A DNA stretch of 64,000 nt from Bacillus gaemokensis (GCF_001590835.1 NZ_LTAQ01000009.1:21179-85178); one strand, 5' to 3'; numbered from the stretch's first letter, positions 21,423 through 31,016 are shown. The notes: generated by a model from the letters alone, not told the origin. Numbers and translations: made by a program.

Positions 21423-23006
21423 ATGAATGAAACGCTACTCGTTATTATTAGTATACTACTATTGTTAATAATGCTTTTCATTTTCTTTTTTATGGTTACA
21501 TTTTTCATTAAGAAACGAACACATCACTCCATATTAAAACTTCATCCTTATTTAGGTAGAATGCGTTTTTTACTTGAGAAAATAGGTCCTGAATTTCGGC
21601 AGTATTGGTTTGATAACGATACAGATGGAAAACCTTTTTCACGCTATGATTTTCAGAGTGTAATGTTCTTAGCAAAGTATCGATCTGAAGTACTCGGCTT
21701 TGGTTCGAAACGCGATTTTGATGCATCTGGATATTATATTGTAAACACTCTTTTTCCAATTCTTACAGAAGAACTGAACGTAAATCTTTCTGAGGAACGG
21801 GCAGCAAAGAAATATCTCATTCATAAAGAAGGGGTGTTTTCTAGAAGAGAAAAATTGACTGCAGATCAAACGAATCTTTGGTTGTATGAGGAAGATGATG
21901 TAATTGTAGTAGGAGAAGAACGGAAATATCCATGGAAAGTATACGGCATGTTTGGGGCTTCTGCTACTTCTTATGGTGCGATTGGAGAAAATTATATTTT
22001 ATCAACAGGGTATGGAGCAAAAATGGCAGAGGGTTCATGGATTAATACAGGAGAGGGTGGTGTTATTCCAGAGCATTTGCAAACAGGTGTAAATATCATT
22101 GCCCAAATTGGTCCTGGTTTATTTGGCTATCGTGATGAAGAAGGTAATTTTTCAATGGAGGCGTTTATTGAAAAGGCTAAAGAGAAGCATATTAAAGCGT
22201 TTGAGCTGAAATTTGGGCAAGGTGCAAAAATACGTGGTGGTCATTTAGAAGGACAAAAAGTGAATCAGAAAATAGCTGCTGTTCGAAAAGTAAAAAAAGG
22301 GGAAACAATCAATTCGCCAAATCGTTTCGCTTTTTTACATCATGCGAAAGATGCATTACGTTTTATTCATGATTTACAAGAAACGGGCGGGAAACCAGTT
22401 GGAATGAAAATAGTTATTGGACAACAAGGACCGCTAGAAGATTTACTACAAACGATGAAAGAATTAAATATTTACCCGGATTTTATTACAATCGATGGTT
22501 CAGAAGGTGGTTCTGGTGCAACTTATAAGTCTATGGCAGATAGCATGGGGATACCTCTTATACCAGCATTAATTACGTTTGTTGATACAGCTTGTCATTT
22601 TGGTGTTCGAGATAAATTAAAGGTCTTTGCATCAGGAAAATTAGTAACACCCGATAAAGTAGCTATAGCTTTAGCACTTGGTGCTGATGCAGTAAATTCT
22701 GCACGTGGATTTATGATGGCAAGTGGCTGTATTATGGCACTTCAATGTAACTCAGGACAATGTCCATCTGGCGTCGCAACAACGAATTCGCATTATCAAA
22801 AAGCATTGGACCCAGATGAAAAAAAGTGGCGTGTGATGAATTACATTATTAGCATGAGATATAGTTTATTCGCTTTATCAGCAGCGGCAGGAGTGAATAG
22901 TCCTCGGCATCTAACAAGGGATCATATTGTATTTAAAGATGAAACAGGAAGGATTATTCCATTATCAAAATTATTTCCAACAGTGACCGCGAGAGAAGGG
23001 GAATAA
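21423..23006 (+). CDS. Membrane-anchored glutamate-synthase-like FMN protein (YerD-like)
   Basis: The 527-residue product has an N-terminal membrane helix (about residues 6-28) followed by the FMN-binding glutamate synthase barrel (GltB domain 2). Motifs include KFGQGAKIRGGHL, ITIDGSEGGSGATY and the cysteine-bearing NSGQCPSGVAT. It lacks the glutaminase domain and the small GltD subunit. It matches B. subtilis YerD in layout. It may pass electrons in a membrane-bound redox reaction; the true reaction is unknown. Confidence 0.9.
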   Translation: MNETLLVIISILLLLIMLFIFFFMVTFFIKKRTHHSILKLHPYLGRMRFLLEKIGPEFRQYWFDNDTDGKPFSRYDFQSVMFLAKYRSEVLGFGSKRDFDASGYYIVNTLFPILTEELNVNLSEERAAKKYLIHKEGVFSRREKLTADQTNLWLYEEDDVIVVGEERKYPWKVYGMFGASATSYGAIGENYILSTGYGAKMAEGSWINTGEGGVIPEHLQTGVNIIAQIGPGLFGYRDEEGNFSMEAFIEKAKEKHIKAFELKFGQGAKIRGGHLEGQKVNQKIAAVRKVKKGETINSPNRFAFLHHAKDALRFIHDLQETGGKPVGMKIVIGQQGPLEDLLQTMKELNIYPDFITIDGSEGGSGATYKSMADSMGIPLIPALITFVDTACHFGVRDKLKVFASGKLVTPDKVAIALALGADAVNSARGFMMASGCIMALQCNSGQCPSGVATTNSHYQKALDPDEKKWRVMNYIISMRYSLFALSAAAGVNSPRHLTRDHIVFKDETGRIIPLSKLFPTVTAREGE

Positions 23007-23068
23007 TGAGTCATGAATGGTGGGAAAAGTCCCTTGCATTTTGTTGTGAGGGATACGTTGAAAAATAG
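23006..23068 (+). pseudogene. Possible remnant of a coupled downstream gene
   Basis: ATG 23006 overlaps the TAA stop of the preceding gene (TAATG) and reads MSHEWWEKSLAFCCEGYVEK before a TAG at 23068. The coupling suggests a former second cistron, but the roughly 140 bp that follow contain stops in this frame and I recognise no family. A different 68-codon frame from 23013 is equally unconvincing. Confidence 0.25.
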
Positions 23069-23420
23069 GTATTTTCTGAATATTTTTACTTTAAGTTTTT
23101 GGGAAAGCTGGGTAATCCACTGGGATAAAGGCGTTTATCAAGTTGTTTTCGTTGGAGGAAAAGGGCTCGTTCACTTGAATGAACAAAAAAATAGAGAAAG
23201 TTATTTTTCGGAATTTTAACGTTATTTCAATAGAAGTCCCCTTCTTCAATCACATGCAGAGTTAGGGAGGGGATGAATGTTGGTCGTGCATGACACAAAA
23301 TTTCTATTTTCTTTTTATGTACAACCATGTATGATAGTATTAGGTATAAAAACGAACGTATATTCTTTTTGTGTTTTAGGGTCTGAAATACGATAACGAA
23401 TAAAGAGGAAGGTGATGACA

Positions 23421-23939
23421 ATGTTGCTGAGTCAAAAATATGAAATATTTCCAACAAAAGAACAAAAAGAAACATTAGACCGTTGGCCACAATATTGTCG
23501 TCAAACCTATAATTCAGCTCTTTTAGATAAACAGAGAAAATATAAAGAAAATAAACAATTGTATACACGTTTTGATATGCAAAAACAACAAACAATAGAT
23601 AAGAAACTTTATCCGTTTCTAAAAGAAATGCCATCACAGCCCTTACAAGAAGTATTTTTACGACTGAAAAAGGCATATGATGGCTTTTTTTGTGGGGATG
23701 CTAACTATCCAAAACTAAAAAAATACAGAGAATATAATAGTCTCACTTTCACTCAATTTGGATGCAAAGCAAATGGAAAGCATCGTTTAGCGGTGTCTTT
23801 TTCTAAAAATGGAAAGTTATATAACAAGAAGTTAGGAGAAATCGATATCCTTCTTCATCGTTCGATAGAAGGAACCATCAAGCAGTTGATTATCAAACGT
23901 CAATCTATATGGCAGGTATGCTTGTTGGTGCAACAGTAG
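23421..23939 (+). pseudogene. Truncated IS200/IS605-type TnpB (OrfB) fused at its 3' end to foreign sequence
   Basis: MLLSQKYEIFPTKEQKETL, then the CRQTYNSALLDKQRKYKE and MPSQPLQEVFLRLKKAYDGFF segments, are the N-terminal helix-turn-helix/REC-like portion of TnpB, the RNA-guided transposon nuclease. After IIKRQSIWQ (about base 23908) homology stops. The RuvC catalytic residues, the zinc finger and the 3' transposon end carrying the guide RNA are all missing. The junction leads into a putP remnant in another frame. The ribosome binding site GAGGAAGG precedes ATG 23421. The fragment must be inactive as a nuclease. Confidence 0.82.
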
Positions 23940-24115
23940 TCATTACATGGGTACAGATTCCAAATTTAAAAGAAATAATGTACGAAATGGTACCAGGATT
24001 TTCGTTAAGTTTACTAGCTGTGATAATAGTCAGCTTGCTAACGAAAGAACCTACAAAATCTATACATCGTGAGTTTAATGAGATGGAAACGGTGCTTGAA
24101 CAAGCAACAGAATAA
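23909..24115 (+). pseudogene. C-terminal remnant of a PutP-type sodium/proline symporter
   Basis: The open frame encodes MAGMLVGATVVITWVQ, IMYEMVPGFSLSLLAVIIVSLLT and KSIHREFNEME. This is the last membrane helix and cytoplasmic tail of PutP-like SSS-family transporters (about 490 residues when whole). Everything upstream was replaced by the TnpB fragment. It ends at a terminator that probably served the original gene. Confidence 0.75.
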
Positions 24116-24134
24116 GATATGAATAGATTACCAT

Positions 24135-24170
24135 AAAAAAGAGTAAATGGTGTTTCCATTTACTCTTTTT
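24135..24170. terminator. Bidirectional terminator
   Basis: AAAAAAGAGTAAATGG, loop TGTTT, then CCATTTACTCTTTTT, between the putP remnant and the convergent kinase gene. Confidence 0.88.
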
Positions 24171-25701
24171 CTATTTCGTCGTTATTTTGAGGTGGGGAAA
24201 TAGGTAATCGAATATCTACAGTTGTTCCTTTATTTATTTCACTTGAGATTTGAAGCTTACCGTAATGTTCTTCGATTATTTTGTAGCACATCATTAAACC
24301 AAGACCAGTTCCTTTTTCTTTCAAACTATAAAAAGGTTCTCCTAAACGAGAAATACGATCTTCTGGAATGCCGCATCCTTCATCTATAATGCGGATTAAT
24401 ATGAAGTTTTCATCTAATTGTTTTGCTTGAATGAAAATATTTCCTCCGCGGGGCATGGCTTCAATCGCATTTTTTAGCACGTTAATAAAGACCTGCTTTA
24501 ATTGGTTACCATCACATTGAATTTCTGGCATAGGAGAAAAATGATCCATAATAATATGTGTACTATGCATAATAGCGGTAGGTAAAATAAAGGTTACAAC
24601 TTCTTCGATTAATGATTGAATTTGGCAAGAATGAATAGACAGCACTTGTGGTTTAGACATTGCCATAAATTGACTTGTTATCGACTCCATTTGTGAAATT
24701 TCACTTAACATAACATCTATATACCATTTGTTTTGTTCGGTAATATCGGGTTTTAATAATGTTAAAAATCCTTTTAAGGCTGTTAAAGGATTTCGTATTT
24801 CATGAGCGATCCCTGCTGTTAGTTGCCCGACTACTGCTAGTTTTTCCGATTTTCGTAATAACTTTTCTGTTTTCTTTAGTTCAGTCACATCCCTGCCCAT
24901 AACAATAAGTCCTTTTCGTGAACCATCGGGGTGGAAGAGTGGGACTTTTGAAATATCTAAAATAATGTTGGCTGTGCTCTTATGAATAATAAATTCTTCG
25001 CCATGAATGATTTGTTTTTGTTGCCATGCAAGTTCATCAATTTCTTCACAATGCAAAAATGCTTCGCGATACGCTTCGTTATATTGAACCAGTTCACTAT
25101 CTTTTTTTCCGTGATAAGGAACATCATGAAAATCAAAGCAAGAAAGTGCATAATCGTTTGCTTCTAGCCAGCGTCCTTCATGATCTTTAAAAATGACAAA
25201 GGCAGGCATTGAGTCCATTAGTGTGCGTAACCGTTTTTCGCTTTCTTTTAACATTTTTTCGATTCTTTCAGATTTCTCGAGCGGTTTTAAAATTGCATAT
25301 ACACCTGTGAGATGATTTTGAATGAAAATAGGGACTAATTTTGTAACTACATCTATTTGATATCCCTTTTTATGGTGGATAGAAAGTATGTATTCTTCTT
25401 GGTTATCAGCTGTAGTATTTTGGATATATTGCAGTACTTGATCAGAAATATGTGCTTCTATAATGGAAGTAATTGTTTTTCTTTCTAATTCCTGTGAAGT
25501 ATAGCCCAATATTTTTTCCGCAGAGGGATTAATATGTAATATGATTCCTTGTAAGTTCAATGAAATAATACTATCAGGATTATGTTCAAAAAGAGATGCG
25601 TACATTTCTGTTAAAGAACAATTTTGGACATGATTTCGCAAACGGCGAGGTGTAGCCGAATGGCGACTTTTTTGAATAGATGAGAACTTTTTCCGACTCA
25701 T
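24160..25701 (-). CDS. PAS-domain sensor histidine kinase (sporulation-kinase style)
   Basis: The 513-residue protein has no membrane segment. It has two PAS domains (about residues 35-145, SIISLNLQGIILHINPSAEKILGYT; and 160-285, PAFVIFKDHEGRWLEAN). A HisKA/HATPase core follows: H-box AGIAHEIRNPLTALKGF, N-box NAIEAMPRGG, G1 DEGCGIPE and G2 GTGLGLMM. ATG 25701 has ACGGAGGAAAAG upstream. There is no partner response regulator nearby, as is usual for orphan kinases feeding Spo0F. Its role in sporulation is an inference from architecture. Confidence 0.9.
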   Translation of the reverse strand: MSRKKFSSIQKSRHSATPRRLRNHVQNCSLTEMYASLFEHNPDSIISLNLQGIILHINPSAEKILGYTSQELERKTITSIIEAHISDQVLQYIQNTTADNQEEYILSIHHKKGYQIDVVTKLVPIFIQNHLTGVYAILKPLEKSERIEKMLKESEKRLRTLMDSMPAFVIFKDHEGRWLEANDYALSCFDFHDVPYHGKKDSELVQYNEAYREAFLHCEEIDELAWQQKQIIHGEEFIIHKSTANIILDISKVPLFHPDGSRKGLIVMGRDVTELKKTEKLLRKSEKLAVVGQLTAGIAHEIRNPLTALKGFLTLLKPDITEQNKWYIDVMLSEISQMESITSQFMAMSKPQVLSIHSCQIQSLIEEVVTFILPTAIMHSTHIIMDHFSPMPEIQCDGNQLKQVFINVLKNAIEAMPRGGNIFIQAKQLDENFILIRIIDEGCGIPEDRISRLGEPFYSLKEKGTGLGLMMCYKIIEEHYGKLQISSEINKGTTVDIRLPISPPQNNDEIEKE

Positions 25702-25978
25702 AACTTTTCCTCCGTACAACTAGCATCTAAAACAGATTCAATAACTTATTATAAATATAATATATGAAAAACGTTATATATTTCTATAAAAAACAAAGTT
25801 ACAGAATAGAATGTGTTTTCATTCTTTTTAATAGATCTTTATTAAAGCACCTTCTTCATTATAAAACAAACAATATGCATATGGCTGTTAAGTAAATCTT
25901 ATAGCGTTTTATAAAACATATATAAGTTATTTTTTTAGCAGTATACTATAAAATAAAAATATAAAGGGGGAGAGGGAT

Positions 25979-26347
25979 ATGGTAGGTTACATTCAAGGAA
26001 TTGACCATGTACAAGTAGCTGCGCCTGTAGGGTGTGAAGAAGGGGCAAGAGAATTTTACGGAAATAAAATTGGTCTGGAAGAGATCCCGAAACCAGAAGA
26101 ATTAAGAAAACGTGGCGGTTGTTGGTTCCGTTGTGGAAATCAAGAAATCCATATAGGTGTTGAACAAAATTTTTCTCCAGCAAAAAAAGCGCATCCTGCT
26201 TTTTACGTTCAGAGAATTGATGAATTTAAGCAGAAGTTAATAAAACAAGGAGTTCAAGTAATAAATGATCATGCACGTCCAGATGTTATTAGATTTTATG
26301 TTTCGGATCCGTTTGGGAATCGATTAGAGTTCATGGAGAATAAATAA
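25979..26347 (+). CDS. VOC-family (glyoxalase/bleomycin-resistance-like) protein
   Basis: The 122-residue single VOC module begins IQGIDHVQVAAP. It has AREFYGNKIGLEEI, HPAFYVQRIDEFKQKL and the terminal FYVSDPFGNRLEFMEN, with potential metal ligands His10 and the late Glu. VOC proteins form metal-dependent dimers acting in detoxification or dioxygenation. AAAGGGGGAGAGG is the ribosome binding site. It is monocistronic. The specific substrate is unknown. Confidence 0.9.
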   Translation: MVGYIQGIDHVQVAAPVGCEEGAREFYGNKIGLEEIPKPEELRKRGGCWFRCGNQEIHIGVEQNFSPAKKAHPAFYVQRIDEFKQKLIKQGVQVINDHARPDVIRFYVSDPFGNRLEFMENK

Positions 26348-26376
26348 AAACTAGGTGGAGTTCCACCTAGTTTTTT
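26346..26376. terminator. Bidirectional terminator
   Basis: AAAAACTAGGTGGA and TCCACCTAGTTTTTT form a near-perfect stem between convergent genes. Confidence 0.9.
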
Positions 26377-27184
26377 AAGCTTTTCTAAATAACCCTAGTA
26401 CTTCAACGGTCTCCGTAATATTAACGAATGCTTGCGGATCGATTTCAGAAATAGTTAGTTTCATATTTGCAAGCTCTTCACGTGAAACAACCGTCATAAG
26501 TACACGCTTTTTTTCACTTGAATAAGCACCTTCACCATCAAGAAGTGTAATTCCACGTACAACAGTTGAAAGAAGTTTCTTTTTCATTTCTTCTGCTTGA
26601 TTTGTTACAATCATAAGTGTAACTTTACGATGTTTTGTATGAACGGCATCAATTACTTTACCTGTTACATAGATTGAAAGTAAACTTGTTAATGCGACAT
26701 CCCAGTCGAAGAAAAATCCAGCAATGACAACAACGACTGTATTTAAAATAATAAGAAAACCACCAAGTTTAATATCTCTTTTACGAGATAATAGCATACC
26801 GATAATATCAAATCCACCAGTTGAGCCATGGCAATTAAAGACAAGGCCGATTCCAGCACCTGCAATTACGCCTCCAAATACGGAAGAAAGAAGTGGATCT
26901 TTTGCGACGATTTGTACCGGAATCCAGTATAGTGCAACAGATAATACTACAACAGAGACAACTGTATTAAAAATTACTTTTTTTCCAAGACCTATGTACC
27001 CTAAAATAAGAATAGGTAAGTTTAATGCAAAGTTAATAATTCCTGTGTTTACAGGGGTTACAATTCCTAAGATAATAGCAATTCCGCCAATTCCACTACT
27101 TAAAATCTTGTGGGGGATAAGGAAAAGATTAAAGGCAACTGCAATAATGATAGAACCAATAATAACTCCAAGAAATCTGACCAT
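26375..27184 (-). CDS. YitT-family membrane protein (DUF161 plus DUF2179)
   Basis: The 269-residue product has five or six N-terminal membrane segments in the YitT/DUF161 arrangement (GIGGIAIILGI; GAGIGLVFNCHGSTGGFDIIG). A cytoplasmic DUF2179 domain follows from about residue 200 (STVVRGITLLDGEGAY.., VNITETVEVLG). Bacillus has several paralogues of unclear transport role. ATG 27184 is preferred over GTG 27202 because a GGACGGGAAC site falls between them. Confidence 0.9.
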   Translation of the reverse strand: MVRFLGVIIGSIIIAVAFNLFLIPHKILSSGIGGIAIILGIVTPVNTGIINFALNLPILILGYIGLGKKVIFNTVVSVVVLSVALYWIPVQIVAKDPLLSSVFGGVIAGAGIGLVFNCHGSTGGFDIIGMLLSRKRDIKLGGFLIILNTVVVVIAGFFFDWDVALTSLLSIYVTGKVIDAVHTKHRKVTLMIVTNQAEEMKKKLLSTVVRGITLLDGEGAYSSEKKRVLMTVVSREELANMKLTISEIDPQAFVNITETVEVLGLFRKA

Positions 27185-27333
27185 CTTGTTCCCGTCCTTC
27201 ACTAAAAAATCATATTATTTCAAGATTATATATGAAATTGAAAGTCTTAGGGAAAAACAGTTTATTTCGGAAAATTAGATTAATCAAAAGATTTCGTCTG
27301 TTCATTTTGTCTTAGTTAAAAGGAGGGAAAGAG

Positions 27334-28137
27334 ATGGAAATGAAAACATATCAACAGAAAAGTCCTGTGAAACAGGAGTGTGAGGATACATTTTTTTGTA
27401 ATAAAGAATTAATGGTTTACGGTGTGTGCGATGGTGCAACGCCGCTTAGCTCATTTCAAGATGAAGAGGGGCACAACGGAGCGTATCTTGCCTCAAATTT
27501 ATTTGCAAATTATTTTACAACCATAAAAGAGATCGTTAGTTTGCAAACTGAAATTGCAACTGCGAATCAAGTGTTACAAGAAAAAATGATAGAGTATAAG
27601 ATTGATACGACAAAAAAAGATCATTTATGGTGCACCTGTATTGCTGTAGTTCTTATAAAGGATGAAAGTATTCAATACGCACAACTCGGTGACTGTATGA
27701 TTGTCGCTACATTTCATGATGGGACAATGAAAGTGCTAACAAAGGATACAGTAAAAGGAATTAGTACACGAGCGAAAAGAAAACGTGAAGAGGATAGAAA
27801 ACAGGGGCTTCCTGTTCCAGAAGAACATATATTTCATGACATTTGGCAGCAGCTCAAATATAATCGCTATCTTGCGAATATGCCAAATGGATATTCAGTA
27901 GCGAATGGGATGCCAGAAGCGATTACATGGATTCAACAAGGAAGATTATCACTTGCTGAAGTGAAAGAAATATTTATTTGTTCGGATGGATTATTTCACC
28001 CAGACTGGTCACTTGAGCAAACAGTACAATATATAAGAAGAAACGGTATAAAGGAATACGTGTCTATAATAGAAGAATTAGAAGAACAAAAGCGGATTCG
28101 ACCAGATGATAAAACGATAATTATAATTGATTTATGA
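27334..28137 (+). CDS. PP2C-like protein phosphatase
   Basis: The 267-residue protein carries PP2C metal-site motifs in order: CEDTFFCNKELMVYGVCDGATPL, AQLGDCMIVATF, IFICSDGLFHPD and RPDDKTIIIIDL. It should remove phosphate from Ser/Thr (or act as an SpoIIE/RsbU-like phosphatase) with two Mn2+/Mg2+. A charged insert (RAKRKREEDRKQG) lies near residue 150. It is the first gene of a tight trio with a peptidoglycan amidase (13 nt gap) and a DUF2164 protein. Its target is unknown. Confidence 0.82.
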   Translation: MEMKTYQQKSPVKQECEDTFFCNKELMVYGVCDGATPLSSFQDEEGHNGAYLASNLFANYFTTIKEIVSLQTEIATANQVLQEKMIEYKIDTTKKDHLWCTCIAVVLIKDESIQYAQLGDCMIVATFHDGTMKVLTKDTVKGISTRAKRKREEDRKQGLPVPEEHIFHDIWQQLKYNRYLANMPNGYSVANGMPEAITWIQQGRLSLAEVKEIFICSDGLFHPDWSLEQTVQYIRRNGIKEYVSIIEELEEQKRIRPDDKTIIIIDL

Positions 28138-28150
28138 AGGAGAATCCTAA

Positions 28151-28603
28151 ATGGAAATCAAAAAAGCAAAGTTAACGTTTCAAGATGAATTACAGCCTTT
28201 AGAAAGTGTAAAAAAACTTATCATTCATCACACTGCTGAAGATGGATGGGATGTGTATAAAACACATGAGTTCCATCAACAGGTACGGGGATGGAGTGGT
28301 ATCGGATATAATTATTTTATTGAAGAAGATGGGACGGTATTTGAAGGTAGAGGGTTACACATTGGGGCCCATGCAAAAGGATACAACAGTGAAACGATAG
28401 GGATTTGTATGACAGGGAATTTTGATAAGTATGATCCAACCTTTGCACAAATAAATTCTTTGCATTCGTTATGTAGGGAATTTATGAAGCAGTTCTCTAT
28501 ATGTGAAGACAATATACTTGGTCATCGGGAATTAGAAGGTGTTACAAAAACTTGCCCAGGGACACGTTTTTCTATGGTAGAGTTAAGGGAAATATTATCT
28601 TAA
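28151..28603 (+). CDS. N-acetylmuramoyl-L-alanine amidase (Amidase_2/PGRP fold), no signal peptide
   Basis: The 150-residue zinc amidase has KLIIHHTAEDG at the first metal ligand, YNYFIEEDGTVFEGRG, IGICMTGNF, GHRELEG and KTCPGTRF (metal-ligand Cys). These match T7-lysozyme/PGRP-type amidases that cut between MurNAc and the stem peptide. No signal peptide or cell-wall-binding repeats are present, so export would need lysis, a holin or mother-cell release. It follows the PP2C-like gene by 13 nt. Confidence 0.9.
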   Translation: MEIKKAKLTFQDELQPLESVKKLIIHHTAEDGWDVYKTHEFHQQVRGWSGIGYNYFIEEDGTVFEGRGLHIGAHAKGYNSETIGICMTGNFDKYDPTFAQINSLHSLCREFMKQFSICEDNILGHRELEGVTKTCPGTRFSMVELREILS

Positions 28604-28627
28604 AAATAGAGGAGCAGATGATTCATG

Positions 28628-28873
28628 ATGAATGTAAAAATACCAAATGAAAAGAAAGAGGAGCTTGTAGAACAAATTCAGCAGTTTTTTGAAGAAGAAG
28701 ACTTAGAAGCAATCGGACGTTTTCAAGCAGAACGTTTAATAGAAGAAATGGTAAAATTACTTGGACCGTATGCATATAACCAAGCGATTGATGATGCAAG
28801 AAAGTTAATTGCAGATAAATTGTCGAACATAGAAGAAGATTTATATGTGCTAGAAAAACAAGTAGAAAAATAA
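28628..28873 (+). CDS. DUF2164 family small protein
   Basis: The 81-residue acidic helical protein has the DUF2164 pattern (IPNEKKEELVEQIQQFFEEE.. IGRFQAERLIEEMVKLLGPYAYNQAIDDA). It has no membrane segment. It is the third gene of the PP2C/amidase cluster, 24 nt after the amidase. ATG 28625 is an equally possible start. The function is unknown. Confidence 0.85.
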   Translation: MNVKIPNEKKEELVEQIQQFFEEEDLEAIGRFQAERLIEEMVKLLGPYAYNQAIDDARKLIADKLSNIEEDLYVLEKQVEK

Positions 28874-29045
28874 AAAGAGACTAGAAAATGATATGATCCC
28901 CATTATTATAACTAATTGTGTATAGAGCTTATAAAATATATGCAAGATTCTCTTTTATAGTTGATATTTTCCAAATAATAAGTTACATTTTTACAGTTCA
29001 AGCAACTTTACGATATTACATAAAAAGGGGAGAAACATTTTTATT

Positions 29046-31016
29046 ATGTCAAAAATGAAGTGGAAAAACTATGTATGTTTTCTTGTTATTCTTATGCTGC
29101 TTGGAACAGCAGTAACAGCAAAACCAGGTTCTGCTAAGGCTGAGGAATCGGACATTAATATTACTTTATTAGGTACTGCAGATGTTCATGGGCGATTTAT
29201 GCCTTGGGACTATGCACTTGATGGTGCAAATATGAATGGGAGTTTAACGCAGCTTTATACGGTTATTAAGAAGGTGCGTCAAGAAAATCCCAATACTATT
29301 TTGTTAGATGCTGGGGATACAATTCAAGGAAACTCGGTAGAATTGTTTAATGATCAGCCGCAGTCTCCAATGATGGTAGCAATGAATACAATGGGGTATG
29401 ATGCTTGGGCGTTTGGAAATCATGAATTTAACTTTGGGCTAGATATATTGAAAAAAGTTAGTGGTCAATATGAAGGGAAAACGTTAGCGGGTAATATTTA
29501 CAAAGAAAATGGAGATCGTTTTCTTCCAGCTTATACGATTGTTGAAAAGGGTGGAATTAAAGTTGGGATTATCGGAATGAATACACCGATGATTCATGAT
29601 TTTGAAAAAGGGACAGATCATTTGGCTGGTTTAGTAGTGAAGAATCCAGTTGAAGAGACAAAAAAGGCAATTAAAGAATTAGAAGGAAAAGTAGATGTTA
29701 TGGTAGGTCTTATGCATATGGGACTCGAAAATGAGAATGGGATACCTGGCACTGGAGTGGAAGATATTGCGACTGCTTGCCCAGAGTTAAGTGCAATTTT
29801 TGCGGCTCATATGCATAAACTTGTCAAAAAAGAAATTGTAAATGGTGTTATTATTACGGAACCAGATAAATATGGAACACATATCTCACGCGTTGATTTT
29901 ACTTTTACAAAACAAGGTGGAAAGGTAGTAGTAAAGGATAAAACAGCTACCGCTATACCTATTAAAAATGCTGATGGAACAACGGTATTATCTGATCCTG
30001 CACTTGAAGCAACACTAACACCTTTCCATGAATATGCGAGAGGGGATGCAAATGTTGTAGTCGCTCAATTAAAGCGTAGGAATCTTGTACCAGAAAATGA
30101 AATAAAGAATATTCCGAGTGTGCAAATTCAAGAGACACCTTTATCAGATTTCTTTCATGAAGTCATGCTCCATTACAGTAAAGCGGATGTAGTCGCTCAT
30201 CAAATTGATAATGATCATGCCCGTTTAGATGTAGGTCCTATTAAAAAGAAAGATATTGCATATAATTACCAATATGCTTTAGGAGAAATTACAGTATATA
30301 AGGTAACTGGTAAAGATTTAAAAGATTACATGGAGTGGGCAGCAGGATATTTCAACTCATCCCGTGAAGGAGATGTAACTGTTAGCTTTGATAAAACACG
30401 CCGTGCTTCTAAATATAGTACGAACGACTTCTTTGGAGGCGTGAAATATGAAATTGATTTAACAAAACCATATGGAAGTAGAATTACCAATTTACGATCT
30501 ATTCGTACGAATAAACCAATCAAAATGAACGATGTTATGACGTTGGGAATGAATGCATATAGAATGGAGGCTCTTCAAGCAAAAGGAGGAGCTTTAGAGG
30601 GACGTAAGTTTGAACAAATTTGGTCATCTAAACAAGAGAGTGCGTTCGGAGAAACAGGTGGAACTATTCGTAATCTAGCTATTACATATTTAAAAGATGT
30701 AAAGAGCGGTGTATACACGCCGAAAGTCATGCATAACTGGAAAATTATTGGAGTAGATACACATTCTTCAGAGCATAAGGCTGTAGTGGATCTTGTAAAT
30801 AAAGGGATTTTAGAAATTCCAAAAACAGAAGATGGAAAATATACAAATATAGCATCTATAAATAGTAAGGATCCAATTTCAAGAGAAGAAATTGTAGCAC
30901 TTTCTCAAAAAGCTAATGTTAATCCAGATCAGTTTAAACATGTAAAAACAAAAGGTGAATTTTATAAAAAACTCAATAAGATTATTAAAAAAGCATCGAA
31001 AAAATCTAATGATTAA
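29046..31016 (+). CDS. Secreted 5'-nucleotidase / 2',3'-cyclic-nucleotide phosphodiesterase family protein
   Basis: The 656-residue protein has a signal peptide of about 35 residues (cleavage near SAKA-EES). A metallophosphatase domain follows (LLGTADVHGRF, LLDAGDTIQGNSVE, AFGNHEFNFG, MVGLMHMG, IFAAHMHK), then the 5'-nucleotidase C-terminal domain (TPLSDFFHEVML, NYQYALGEITVYKVTGKDL). The tail from about residue 580 is helical and SLH-like at best, with no LPXTG anchor. It likely recycles extracellular nucleotides for phosphate or nucleosides. AAAAGGGGAG is upstream. Confidence 0.92.
   Translation: MSKMKWKNYVCFLVILMLLGTAVTAKPGSAKAEESDINITLLGTADVHGRFMPWDYALDGANMNGSLTQLYTVIKKVRQENPNTILLDAGDTIQGNSVELFNDQPQSPMMVAMNTMGYDAWAFGNHEFNFGLDILKKVSGQYEGKTLAGNIYKENGDRFLPAYTIVEKGGIKVGIIGMNTPMIHDFEKGTDHLAGLVVKNPVEETKKAIKELEGKVDVMVGLMHMGLENENGIPGTGVEDIATACPELSAIFAAHMHKLVKKEIVNGVIITEPDKYGTHISRVDFTFTKQGGKVVVKDKTATAIPIKNADGTTVLSDPALEATLTPFHEYARGDANVVVAQLKRRNLVPENEIKNIPSVQIQETPLSDFFHEVMLHYSKADVVAHQIDNDHARLDVGPIKKKDIAYNYQYALGEITVYKVTGKDLKDYMEWAAGYFNSSREGDVTVSFDKTRRASKYSTNDFFGGVKYEIDLTKPYGSRITNLRSIRTNKPIKMNDVMTLGMNAYRMEALQAKGGALEGRKFEQIWSSKQESAFGETGGTIRNLAITYLKDVKSGVYTPKVMHNWKIIGVDTHSSEHKAVVDLVNKGILEIPKTEDGKYTNIASINSKDPISREEIVALSQKANVNPDQFKHVKTKGEFYKKLNKIIKKASKKSND

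Noticed and set aside
23013-23219. 68-codon frame after the glutamate-synthase-like gene
   Set aside because: No ribosome binding site and no recognisable motif; the TAATG-coupled frame at 23006 is a better remnant candidate.
23227-23676. 149-codon minus-strand frame over the TnpB fragment
   Set aside because: Hydrophobic Phe/Leu/Ile-rich translation that is the complement of A-rich TnpB coding sequence.
26724-27278. 184-codon plus-strand open frame antisense to the YitT gene
   Set aside because: Thr/Ile/Pro-rich antisense of membrane-segment codons; no ribosome binding site, and it overlaps a clear family member.
28980-29030. Possible PhoP box repeats (TTACAT/TTACAG) before the 5'-nucleotidase
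   Set aside because: The TTACA-like hexamers are spaced 8, 17 and 9 nt apart, not the 11-nt period of Pho boxes.
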